NCBI GenBank assembly: GCA_950096895.1
Contig: CATNBF010000011.1
Span: forward strand, 1-36,655
Source: an uncultured bacterium
GTDB lineage: Bacteria; Pseudomonadota; Alphaproteobacteria; Rs-D84
Reading direction: 5' to 3'
Length of the DNA stretch: 36,655 nt
Shown here: positions 25,609 to 32,243 of the stretch, one piece after another
Layout: each line of letters begins with the position of its first letter
Position numbering within the stretch: the first letter of the stretch is position 1
The notes under the pieces: generated by a model
What the model was told of the DNA's origin: nothing
Database searches by the model: none
The model's input: the letters and a program-made list of their open reading frames with translations, nothing else
Program-made: the position numbers and the translations under genes

Positions 25609-26016
25609 TTATGCAACCATATTTTGTATATCTGGGATTTGATCGGCAATTTCATTATCGTTGGCGGCGACGTCATCATCCATGCCGCATCCATTGGCAT
25701 ACAGGCACAAGACCAATTTAATTTTCTTGGCTTCGACCATGGTACGTCTGTGCGTTTTTAACGCGCGGTTTACCGCATTCAAGATACGCAAAAATCGGAC
25801 TGGATCAAATCCAGATGCCCCCCATGCATCTGGCAAGATATCTGTGGGCGCACACCCCAGGGCGGATGCAATTTCTGCGACGCGTTCCAGACTGATCGGC
25901 TGGCTGCCGTTTTCCATACGGGTTAATGACGGCTGGGTCATATTTAGACGCAATGCCAACTGGGCCAAGGTCATGCCGCGTGCCAGGCGAATTTTACGAA
26001 TGTTATTTTGAATCAT
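25609..26016 (-). CDS. XRE-family transcriptional regulator
   Basis: The 135-aa protein has a typical helix-turn-helix at ~10-60 (ARGMTLAQLALRLNMTQPSL and RMENGSQPISLERVAEIASA). A helical C-terminal part follows, with an acidic tail containing DDDVAANDN. It probably represses its own promoter and the small membrane genes downstream. No ribosome site precedes the ATG at 26016; the -10 box ends 7 nt before it, implying a leaderless mRNA as known for phage repressor cI. The alternative upstream start at 26028 lies inside the -10. It is divergent from ogt. Confidence 0.87.
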   Translation of the reverse strand: MIQNNIRKIRLARGMTLAQLALRLNMTQPSLTRMENGSQPISLERVAEIASALGCAPTDILPDAWGASGFDPVRFLRILNAVNRALKTHRRTMVEAKKIKLVLCLYANGCGMDDDVAANDNEIADQIPDIQNMVA

Positions 26017-26023
26017 GATTAAA

Positions 26024-26052
26024 ATCATACATATAAATTAATAAAAAATCAA
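26024..26052 (-). promoter_or_regulatory. XRE gene promoter, leaderless geometry
   Basis: Minus strand TTGATT (26047-26052), 17-nt spacer, TATGAT (26024-26029), then 7 nt to the ATG. An inverted repeat ATGATT-AA-AATCAT (26015-26028) and an ATACAT half-site, as in the operator at 25107-25129, overlap it, consistent with autoregulation. Confidence 0.6.
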
Positions 26053-26056
26053 TTGT

Positions 26057-26085
26057 TTGCGATTGCGTGATCGATGTCCTATAAT
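26057..26085 (+). promoter_or_regulatory. ogt promoter, leaderless geometry
   Basis: TTGCGA (26057-26062), 17-nt spacer, consensus TATAAT (26080-26085), then exactly 7 nt to the ATG at 26093. It lies back to back with the XRE promoter, the -35 boxes 4 nt apart. Confidence 0.65.
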
Positions 26086-26092
26086 ACGATCC

Positions 26093-26392
26093 ATGCATGA
26101 TGATATTGATTTTGATCGTTTACCCGGTACACCATTTCAACGTGACGTGTGGCGGGCATTGATGCAGATTCCGCGTGGATGTGTGGTGACGTATGGTCAA
26201 TTGGCCCAAATGGCGGGTCATCCCCATGCGGTACGCGCGGTTGCCAATGCGGTTGGCAAGAATCCGATGCCACCCATTATTCCGTGTCATCGTGTCATTC
26301 GGGGTGACGGGAAAATTGGTGGTTATTCGGCCCCGGGGGGCGTGGTGAAAAAGCGGCAATTGCTGTGTGCCGAAGGGGTTGTGATCAAATAA
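26093..26392 (+). CDS. ogt: Methylated-DNA--cysteine methyltransferase (MGMT domain)
   Basis: A suicide repair protein that takes alkyl groups from O6-alkylguanine. The 99-aa product is only the C-terminal DNA-binding/active-site domain: FQRDVWRALMQIPRGCVVTY, the HTH with RAVANAVGKNP, and PCHRVI with acceptor Cys65. Because that Cys is kept, it is not an alkyltransferase-like (Atl) protein, where Trp replaces it. Full-length Ogt is ~160 aa; the missing N-terminal domain is dispensable in several minimal homologues. ATG 26093 is chosen over the longer frame from 26057, which would include the promoter. No ribosome site is present. It ends on a strong hairpin. Confidence 0.85.
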   Translation: MHDDIDFDRLPGTPFQRDVWRALMQIPRGCVVTYGQLAQMAGHPHAVRAVANAVGKNPMPPIIPCHRVIRGDGKIGGYSAPGGVVKKRQLLCAEGVVIK

Positions 26393-26415
26393 AACGGGGG
26401 ATAGATCCCCCGTTT
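26392..26415. terminator. Bidirectional terminator between ogt and repeat protein B
   Basis: 10-bp arms AAACGGGGGA (26392-26401) and TCCCCCGTTT (26406-26415), loop TAGA, with T-rich sequence on either strand beyond. Confidence 0.88.
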
Positions 26416-26423
26416 GTTTCTTC

Positions 26424-27872
26424 TTATTTTTCCATTTCCAGTGCGTATCGCCGTATGATGTCTTGGCGTCGATTCAAAATAATCTGGGTTTGGTTACTGA
26501 TTTCCAGTTGCAGATGATTCTTGGTTTCAAATATCCGTTTGATATAGATCTGTTGATTGGTATATTGAACCAGGTGCGGGAATGTTTTGGGTTGCACATT
26601 ATGGTCAAATATCTGGTATATGGGTTTTTCCGGTATATCTGCCGCGTTCAGTGTTATTCCAAATATGCACGCATATTGACCGTCCAAGCAAACGTTAATT
26701 TCTGTATTAATATGGTCATGCAGAATCATTACCCCATTTACAAAGACGTCATAGTGCTGGCCGGCGGGACTGGTCCGCAGTAGTTTTTTAGACAAGGTCA
26801 AGACCGGCATATTAAATTCTTTGGGACGGGATATAAAGTGTTGAAACGAAAGATTTTTAGTCGGTTTTTCTTTGGCTCTAAATTCCATTTTTTCCGGATC
26901 GTAATTATCAAAACGTTTCGCCAATTCCTTATTGAATTTTTCTGGAATGCTATCTGTGCGCTTTAATGATTTATACAGACGCATCAAGACATCGTCCTTG
27001 GCACTGCGGATAAAGTTTATATCATCAACGCGTTCAATATATTTGGTTTGTACAAATCCATTAGCCGGATCAAAGCTCTTGAACTTTTCTTGTAATAATT
27101 TCGATAAGTCATCTGGAATATCACATTTACAAGATTTTAGCCGATAGTAATAGCTATATAATGCCTTATCGCTCATTTCATTCAATGGTTTGCGTGTTCC
27201 GGGTGTTTGTGATTTGCCTTTGTTTTTCAAACCGATAAATGTTTGTGTGATGGGATCGTAATTTTTCGGGAACACTTTTGCCAAGGTTTGGTTTAATTCC
27301 GGTGGCAAATTCTGACGCAGGTCATAGTAATAATTTTTCAATGTGTTCGGTTTCATTTCATGCCATTGCAATTTTTCGTGACCTTTGGGTTGTTGAAATT
27401 CAATGGTTTCAATTGGTGCAATAGATGGTCCATCGATCTGGATCGGTAATGCTGTTTCTGGGATCACATCGGTCACGGCCCATTCTTCATCTTTGACGGC
27501 CCATGTGCGTGTCTGGATTTTGCGGTTCGTGCTTAAGGTATTTATATAAATCGTGCCTGAATTTTCATCATAGCGAACACGACCAATTCCATTTTCCGCC
27601 ACCGCCAGCAGGCAATCGTTAATCATATCAATTAAATACAAAGTCGGTTTTTCAAGGTTTTCTTGTTTCTGCAGGCGGTTGCCACGTTTGCGTACCAAAA
27701 CCCACCGGGAATCAGGAAATACGCGTAAGATGTCATAGGGTTTTATACTGATCCCAATTTGTGGTAAGATTTTCCAAGTGCCATTTTGATTTTGGATATG
27801 CATGGCATATGTCCCAGACATGGTTTGTACATTGCGCAGTCTGGTCAAATAATTCATTGCTGTTTCAGACAT
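26424..27872 (-). CDS. Repeat protein B: domain-permuted paralogue of 4332-6206
   Basis: The 482-aa protein has an N-terminal beta-rich module (~20-150, with DSRWVLVRK and TRTWAV). Three diverged helical repeats follow (~172-213, 229-274, 288-332), each ending in F-x-x-Y/F-D-P. Its C-terminal domain (~350-482) contains HYDVFVNGVMIL and ends EMEK. The same three modules occur in repeat protein A, but there the repeats precede the beta module. No signal peptide or membrane segment is seen. Start ATG 27872 has AAAGGAA upstream. It follows the ABC exporter by 57 bp on the same strand and may be cotranscribed. Function unknown. Confidence 0.8.
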   Translation of the reverse strand: MSETAMNYLTRLRNVQTMSGTYAMHIQNQNGTWKILPQIGISIKPYDILRVFPDSRWVLVRKRGNRLQKQENLEKPTLYLIDMINDCLLAVAENGIGRVRYDENSGTIYINTLSTNRKIQTRTWAVKDEEWAVTDVIPETALPIQIDGPSIAPIETIEFQQPKGHEKLQWHEMKPNTLKNYYYDLRQNLPPELNQTLAKVFPKNYDPITQTFIGLKNKGKSQTPGTRKPLNEMSDKALYSYYYRLKSCKCDIPDDLSKLLQEKFKSFDPANGFVQTKYIERVDDINFIRSAKDDVLMRLYKSLKRTDSIPEKFNKELAKRFDNYDPEKMEFRAKEKPTKNLSFQHFISRPKEFNMPVLTLSKKLLRTSPAGQHYDVFVNGVMILHDHINTEINVCLDGQYACIFGITLNAADIPEKPIYQIFDHNVQPKTFPHLVQYTNQQIYIKRIFETKNHLQLEISNQTQIILNRRQDIIRRYALEMEK

Positions 27873-27929
27873 GTCATTTCCTTTGTTTTTATGGGTCGTA
27901 TTTTTTATCCACTGGTTTGTTAATACGGT

Positions 27930-29723
27930 TTAATTTGATTTGAATTGGATATCGCGCAGTCGTTTATATTCACCCCCGCGTGCCACCAATTCGGCATCAG
28001 ATCCTGATTCGATAATTTGGCCATCTTTGATGACGCAAATGGTATCGGCATCTAAAATAGTAGACAGCCGGTGTGCGATAACAAATGTTGTGCGCCCGCG
28101 CATTAATTCCCCCAGGGCGGATTGAATTAACCGTTCACTGTTGGTGTCCAGGGCAGATGTCGCTTCGTCCAGTAACAAGATCGGCGCATTTTTTAAGATG
28201 GCCCGGGCGATGGCAATACGTTGTTTTTGGCCACCAGACAGCAAGGATCCGCCTTCGCCGACATTGGTGTTATAGCCATCTGGAAATTCATTAATAAAAT
28301 CATCCGCATTGGCGGCGCGGGCCGCGGCAACAACCGCATCATGTGTTGCGTTGGGCGCACCGTATTTAATATTGTCTTCGATTGATGCGTTGAATAAAAA
28401 GACGTTCTGGGATACGTCGGCAATATTTTCACGTAATGATTTTAATGTGAATTGATTAATGTTGGTGCCGTTGATGGTGATGCAACCGGATGATGGTTCA
28501 TAAAAACGCATCAACAGGTTAAATAATGTTGTTTTTCCCCCACCAGATTGGCCCACCAATGCACAGACGGTTCCGGCGGCCACGTTTAGATTAATATCGC
28601 GCAAGACCGGTTCGCCCGGCGTATATTCAAAATTGACATGATTAAATCCGATTGACATGGGCCCGGGCGTTAAATCAATGGCATGCGGGGCGTTGGTAAT
28701 TTCCGGCTTGCTATCCAGGAAGTCAAACAAAACCTCGGCTGCGAGCAGTCCGTGTTGTAACGTGTCGCCGGTGCCGGTAATGCTTTTTGCGGGTTTATAT
28801 GCCGCCGTTAACGCCAGCAAGAATGCCGTAAAGTCACCGGTGGTGATTGCACCACTGGCGATAAATTTTGTACCCATGATCATCGCGATACACAACCCGA
28901 TCGAGATCATAAATTCCATCAATGGTGATCGCAAGGCGTTGGCCTGGGTGCTTTTATATGAATTGGACAAAGACTGATTTAATACATTGGCAAAGTCACG
29001 CGATTCTTTTTCTTCGTTGGCAAAGGCCTGGATGGTTTGCATCCCATGTAATGTTTGGTTTAATTGTTGGGCGACATCGTTGGCAATCTTGAATGATTGA
29101 CGGGATAGTTTTCGCCGCTTGCGCATGATTAATGTCATGGGGACCAAGATCATTGGCGTCAAAAACAGCAAGACAACACACATCTGGGGCGCGTACCAAA
29201 ACATTAATGCCAATGTCATCGCCAGCGTGGCCACATTTTGAACCAGTTTAACAATCGTTGTTGTCACCAACGATAAAACCGCGGTCGATTGTACCGTAAA
29301 ATAATTTAAGTTCTTGCCAATACCATCGCGCAGAAAACGGCCCATATTCATATGAACCATGTGGTTATAAATGCGCTTTTGCAGGGCGGCCTGGGCCACG
29401 ATGCCGCCTTTGGCCATTAATAATGATTTGGCGTATGTAAATACCCCCTTGGCCCCAAATGCAATAATAACCTGGGCCCCCAGAAAATAAACAGCCGCCA
29501 TGTTTTTGTTGATAAAGGCATGATCTACCACTTGTTGAACCAGGGTGATCGTGTATGCTTCGGCCCCGGCCGCCGCAATGGTTGCCAGAATTCCCGCCAA
29601 TAACCATCGCCACTGGGGGCGGCCAATTTCACGCCAAACACGTGCGTAAAGCGACAGCTTGATCCCGCGATCGTCAGAATCACGGCGTATTATCGACGTC
29701 AATGATCGTAATATTTTCTTCAT
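27930..29723 (-). CDS. MsbA-like ABC exporter (fused membrane and ATPase domains)
   Basis: The 597-aa half-transporter has six predicted membrane helices in residues ~35-330, then an ATPase domain. Walker A is GQSGGGKTT (~388), the Q-loop reads VSQNVFLF, the signature is LSGGQ (~493), Walker B is ILLLDEATSALD (~513), and the H-loop is IAHRLS. All ATPase motifs are intact. The arrangement fits MsbA-type lipid or lipid-A flippases and multidrug exporters; the substrate cannot be told from sequence, so no symbol is given. No Shine-Dalgarno is apparent before ATG 29723. Repeat protein B follows on the same strand. Confidence 0.9.
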   Translation of the reverse strand: MKKILRSLTSIIRRDSDDRGIKLSLYARVWREIGRPQWRWLLAGILATIAAAGAEAYTITLVQQVVDHAFINKNMAAVYFLGAQVIIAFGAKGVFTYAKSLLMAKGGIVAQAALQKRIYNHMVHMNMGRFLRDGIGKNLNYFTVQSTAVLSLVTTTIVKLVQNVATLAMTLALMFWYAPQMCVVLLFLTPMILVPMTLIMRKRRKLSRQSFKIANDVAQQLNQTLHGMQTIQAFANEEKESRDFANVLNQSLSNSYKSTQANALRSPLMEFMISIGLCIAMIMGTKFIASGAITTGDFTAFLLALTAAYKPAKSITGTGDTLQHGLLAAEVLFDFLDSKPEITNAPHAIDLTPGPMSIGFNHVNFEYTPGEPVLRDINLNVAAGTVCALVGQSGGGKTTLFNLLMRFYEPSSGCITINGTNINQFTLKSLRENIADVSQNVFLFNASIEDNIKYGAPNATHDAVVAAARAANADDFINEFPDGYNTNVGEGGSLLSGGQKQRIAIARAILKNAPILLLDEATSALDTNSERLIQSALGELMRGRTTFVIAHRLSTILDADTICVIKDGQIIESGSDAELVARGGEYKRLRDIQFKSN

Positions 29724-29815
29724 GATACTTGAATGTTAGCACAAAAATAAATATTGTCCAGAATAATTTTTGGATTGACTTTTGGTTTATATATCTATAA
29801 AATGGGACATTGCTT

Positions 29816-29891
29816 GGGGTCATAGCTCAGTTGGTAGAGCACCTGCTTTGCAAGCAGGGGGTCGTCAGTTCGAGTCTGATTGGCTCCACCA
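29816..29891 (+). tRNA. tRNA-Ala(TGC)
   Basis: Cloverleaf with acceptor GGGGTCA/TGGCTCC (two wobble pairs), D arm AGCTCAGTTGGTAGAGCA, anticodon stem CCTGC/GCAGG with loop TTTGCAA (anticodon TGC), T-loop TTCGAGT, discriminator A and an encoded CCA (29889-29891). It stands alone and is followed by a terminator. Confidence 0.97.
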
Positions 29892-29908
29892 TAATTCAGG
29901 TTAAAATA

Positions 29909-29944
29909 AAAAAACGGGTGTGTTATGCGACACACCTGTTTTTT
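29909..29944. terminator. Terminator of tRNA-Ala
   Basis: A 15-bp hairpin (29909-29923 / 29930-29944) with loop TATGCG and A/T tracts on both sides. It can also end the convergent lipoprotein gene that stops at 29962. Confidence 0.88.
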
Positions 29945-29961
29945 ATAGGTTCTGAATATGT

Positions 29962-30365
29962 TTATTTCAATTTGGCTGTTTGCAGCTCTATATATCTTTC
30001 GAGTGTATAGTTCTTATATATACTGTCTGAGATTGCCATAAATATACTATCGCACTGTTTATAGTTCTGACTGTTGCGACCAGGAACTAGATAATTTGCA
30101 TGTCTTGAAAACATTCGTACGCTATCCAACTGTAATGTTCTGTATCTTATATGTTCCATCCCAGAAGTATCTTTCTCTTTCAGCATGCTCTCGTTGATTA
30201 ATTTTATGATTTCGATTTCACCGCGCGCCTCACCGTCAATAACTGCAGCAGCCCTAATTTTGGCCGTAGTGTCTTCTGAAATATTTGAAACACTGGTTTC
30301 TTTTTTACACGCGGCCATTACCAATGTTGCCAGAATATAGTCAGATAGGTTTTTTTATTTTTCAT
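29962..30365 (-). pseudogene. Lipoprotein gene with a frameshift in a poly-A tract
   Basis: The ATG at 30365 has an ideal AAGGAG site and begins MKNKK, but this frame stops after 15 codons. Adding one base to the A7 tract (T7 at 30350-30356 on the plus strand) joins it to a frame reading ILATLVMAACKKETS. That is a lipobox followed by a 110-residue lipoprotein ending ELQTAKLK. So either the gene is broken, or an eighth A is supplied by slippage. The C-KKE start of the mature part and the A/T-rich codon use resemble Bacteroidetes lipoproteins rather than the neighbours (inference). No domain is recognised. It is convergent with tRNA-Ala. Confidence 0.7.
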
Positions 30366-30475
30366 TTCTTGCTCCTTTTTTTTGAGAATGCTTTTTTTGT
30401 TTCTTACGATAAGTCTATTACAAAAAATTGTTTGTCAACACATTATATAGAAATCCATTTTTTCCAACTTTCTTT

Positions 30476-30504
30476 TTGCAATTCACGGATTTGTTCTATA
30501 CACT
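30476..30504 (+). promoter_or_regulatory. Promoter A upstream of rpsU (duplicate copy)
   Basis: TTGCAA (30476-30481), 17-nt spacer, TACACT (30499-30504). It is followed within 60 nt by a terminator and no gene. The sequence from -35 into the leader is repeated 124 bp further on as promoter B. Confidence 0.6.
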
Positions 30505-30541
30505 TGGTTCGTAAATGGTTCACTAAGGGCCACCAAGATTC

Positions 30542-30566
30542 AAAATCCGCCATTTGGCGGATTTTT
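30542..30566 (+). terminator. Terminator after promoter A
   Basis: 10-bp arms AAAATCCGCC (30542-30551) and GGCGGATTTT (30556-30565), loop ATTT, then T-rich. The core resembles the terminator after rpsU. Confidence 0.8.
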
Positions 30567-30599
30567 GTTTATCTGTTCGGGTAAATCACTATTTTTAAT

Positions 30600-30628
30600 T
30601 TGCAATTTATGAATTTGTTTTATATACT
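30600..30628 (+). promoter_or_regulatory. Promoter B of rpsU
   Basis: TTGCAA (30600-30605), 17-nt spacer, TATACT (30623-30628), about 70 nt before the rpsU ATG. Confidence 0.7.
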
Positions 30629-30699
30629 CTGTCCATAAATAGTGGCCAAATGGTCATCAAGATAATTTTTTTAGACGCCGCAAAGGGGGTGAAGTATTC

Positions 30700-30906
30700 A
30701 TGGTTAAAGTTCTGGTTCGCGACAATAACGTTGAACAGGCATTACGTGTTGCAAAACGCAAATCGCAAAAAGAAGGCTTGTATCGCGAAATGAAAGAACG
30801 CCAGCGTTACGAAAAACCGACAACAAAGCGCAAGCGTTTGAAAGAAGAAGCCGTTCGCAATGAAAAGAAACGTCAATCAAAGCAAAGAATGGTTTTCGGA
30901 TTCTAA
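30700..30906 (+). CDS. rpsU: 30S ribosomal protein S21
   Basis: S21 sits on the small subunit near the anti-Shine-Dalgarno end of 16S rRNA. The 68-aa protein is typical: [20 protein letters not shown], then [15 protein letters not shown] and a basic helical tail ending MVFGF. A strong GGGGGTGA ribosome site precedes ATG 30700. It is a monocistronic unit with its own promoter and terminator, plus a second promoter-terminator unit just upstream. Confidence 0.96.
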   Translation: MVKVLVRDNNVEQALRVAKRKSQKEGLYREMKERQRYEKPTTKRKRLKEEAVRNEKKRQSKQRMVFGF

Positions 30907-30913
30907 AAATAAA

Positions 30914-30941
30914 AAATTCCCGCCGATGGCGGGATTTTTTT
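30914..30941 (+). terminator. Intrinsic terminator of rpsU
   Basis: TCCCGCC (30918-30924), loop GAT, GGCGGGA (30928-30934), then a run of T. It is the same hairpin core as at 10478 and 15748. Confidence 0.88.
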
Positions 30942-31065
30942 ATGCCCTGGGTTGTATCATGGGGGGGTAAGTTTCCGCTTGGATTTTTATTTATAATGGG
31001 CTATTGTAACATAGCTTATCATTATCTTTATTTTCTGTGGTTTATGATGTGCAAAGGGGGGAGAT

Positions 31066-31614
31066 ATGAAGCAGTTTTTGATTGGCATAACCCTGTGGTT
31101 CATACCAATGACGGTTTGGGGAATTTGGGGTGGGCGGCCCATTGGGGCAATGTGTTCAACCACTTCGGACGTTGTTGGACAAGAGAGTTCGGAATGTTTC
31201 ACCGGATCTGTATGTGTGTATAACGCGGCCGCAGGAGAAGGCAACTGTTTCCCAGATTGTATTTATATTGATAAAAACGAATTTATGCCGATAGATGTAT
31301 GGTCTGGTATGAACTGGGGCAGCGTTGGGGGTTCAGACATGAACCTGCAGGTTCCGTGTGCGACATCGACCGATTACGCGATAAATGCTATAGAGTATCG
31401 GTATCGTTGTCCCTTTGGTTTTTATGGGAAAACAACAAACGCCCAAGATGGGTGTTATCCGTGTTCTGGATCGGGGGTAACGAATATTGATATTTACACA
31501 TATGGTCCCATGGGTGGTTATTTCCAGACGTCATGTGTTTTACGCAGCGGCACCAATGATAGTGATTCTACGGGCCGCTTTACCGTTATGGCAGATTGTC
31601 CGTGGGTACAATAA
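31066..31614 (+). CDS. Secreted cysteine-rich protein, intact relative of the 23930-24472 pseudogene
   Basis: Residues 1-18 (MKQFLIGITLWFIPMTVW) form a signal peptide. The 182-aa product has many cysteines in spaced pairs (MCSTTSDVVGQESSECFTGS, CFPDC, YRCPFGF, GCYPCSG) and ends RFTVMADCPWVQ. The C-terminal C-x2-C and DCPWV positions match the frameshifted gene at 23930-24472. It probably folds with disulfides in the periplasm or outside. No family name is recognised. Start ATG 31066 has GGGGGGAG. The HAD gene follows 20 bp later on the same strand. Confidence 0.75.
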   Translation: MKQFLIGITLWFIPMTVWGIWGGRPIGAMCSTTSDVVGQESSECFTGSVCVYNAAAGEGNCFPDCIYIDKNEFMPIDVWSGMNWGSVGGSDMNLQVPCATSTDYAINAIEYRYRCPFGFYGKTTNAQDGCYPCSGSGVTNIDIYTYGPMGGYFQTSCVLRSGTNDSDSTGRFTVMADCPWVQ

Positions 31615-31634
31615 ATAGTTCTAGAGAGACCATA

Positions 31635-32243
31635 ATGCATAAAAATTTAAGAACAAAGAAGTTAAGAATTGCCTTGGATTGTGATGATGTTTTATTAGAC
31701 ACCTATGCATCGTTACAACAGTTTTATAAAATACAATATCCCATGCATATAATTAATCCGGATGCGCATTTGAAAACTTGGCCGGCCATCGGCATGGAAC
31801 GGGTGAAATTTATCGATTTTTTTGAACAATGGTCAAACAGTCCATACTATCTGCGGACGATGCCGTTGGATGGTGCCATTGACGCGGTTCGTCAATTGTA
31901 TCAATCGGGACATACGCTGTATGTGGTATCGCATTCGTTTTCATATTTATTGGAACGACGGTGGGGGCACCTGCGGAACTGGTTTGGTGATGTTTTTACA
32001 GATGTTATATTGTTGGATGGAAATTCCAAGCGTGACACCATTAAACAAATTCGATCTGATGTTTTCGTTGATGATTGTATTAGGAATATTTTGGATTGTC
32101 ATGATGTGACATCTTGTATCGCCATGCAGAATAAAATTAATCGTCAAATCTTTATCCAAACACCGATGCCAGATGGGGTATTTATCGCACGGGGATGGCC
32201 GGATGTTATGAGTGTTATTAGCAATAAAAATCGATGCCATTAA
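31635..32243 (+). CDS. HAD-superfamily 5'(3')-deoxyribonucleotidase-like protein
   Basis: The 202-aa protein has the HAD motifs in order: I, D15-C-D17-D18-VLLD (nucleophile and acid); II, VVSHS; III, the Lys of SKRD; IV, VFVDD. The DxDDVLLD form and small cap are typical of NT5C-type deoxyribonucleotidases, which dephosphorylate dUMP/dTMP. The substrate is inferred. I chose ATG 31635, with AGAGAG upstream, because homology begins just after; the longer frame from 31596 would overlap the previous gene. Its 3' end overlaps the convergent hypermodification-family gene by four bases. Confidence 0.82.
   Translation: MHKNLRTKKLRIALDCDDVLLDTYASLQQFYKIQYPMHIINPDAHLKTWPAIGMERVKFIDFFEQWSNSPYYLRTMPLDGAIDAVRQLYQSGHTLYVVSHSFSYLLERRWGHLRNWFGDVFTDVILLDGNSKRDTIKQIRSDVFVDDCIRNILDCHDVTSCIAMQNKINRQIFIQTPMPDGVFIARGWPDVMSVISNKNRCH

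Larger units (their letters stand above)
30476..30662 (+). repeat. Direct repeat of the rpsU promoter and leader
   Basis: Copy A (30476-30540) and copy B (30600-30662) share TTGCAATT, a Gly-rich-free A/T spacer of equal length, GAATTTGTT-like core, the -10, TAAAT, GGCCA and ATCAAG-like ends in the same order. The copies have diverged and differ by a few indels. A terminator (30542-30566) lies between them. Confidence 0.65.

Noticed and set aside
31947..32240. 97-codon minus-strand open frame opposite the HAD gene
   Set aside because: It is a shadow of the HAD coding sequence, whose catalytic motifs are in the right order on the plus strand.
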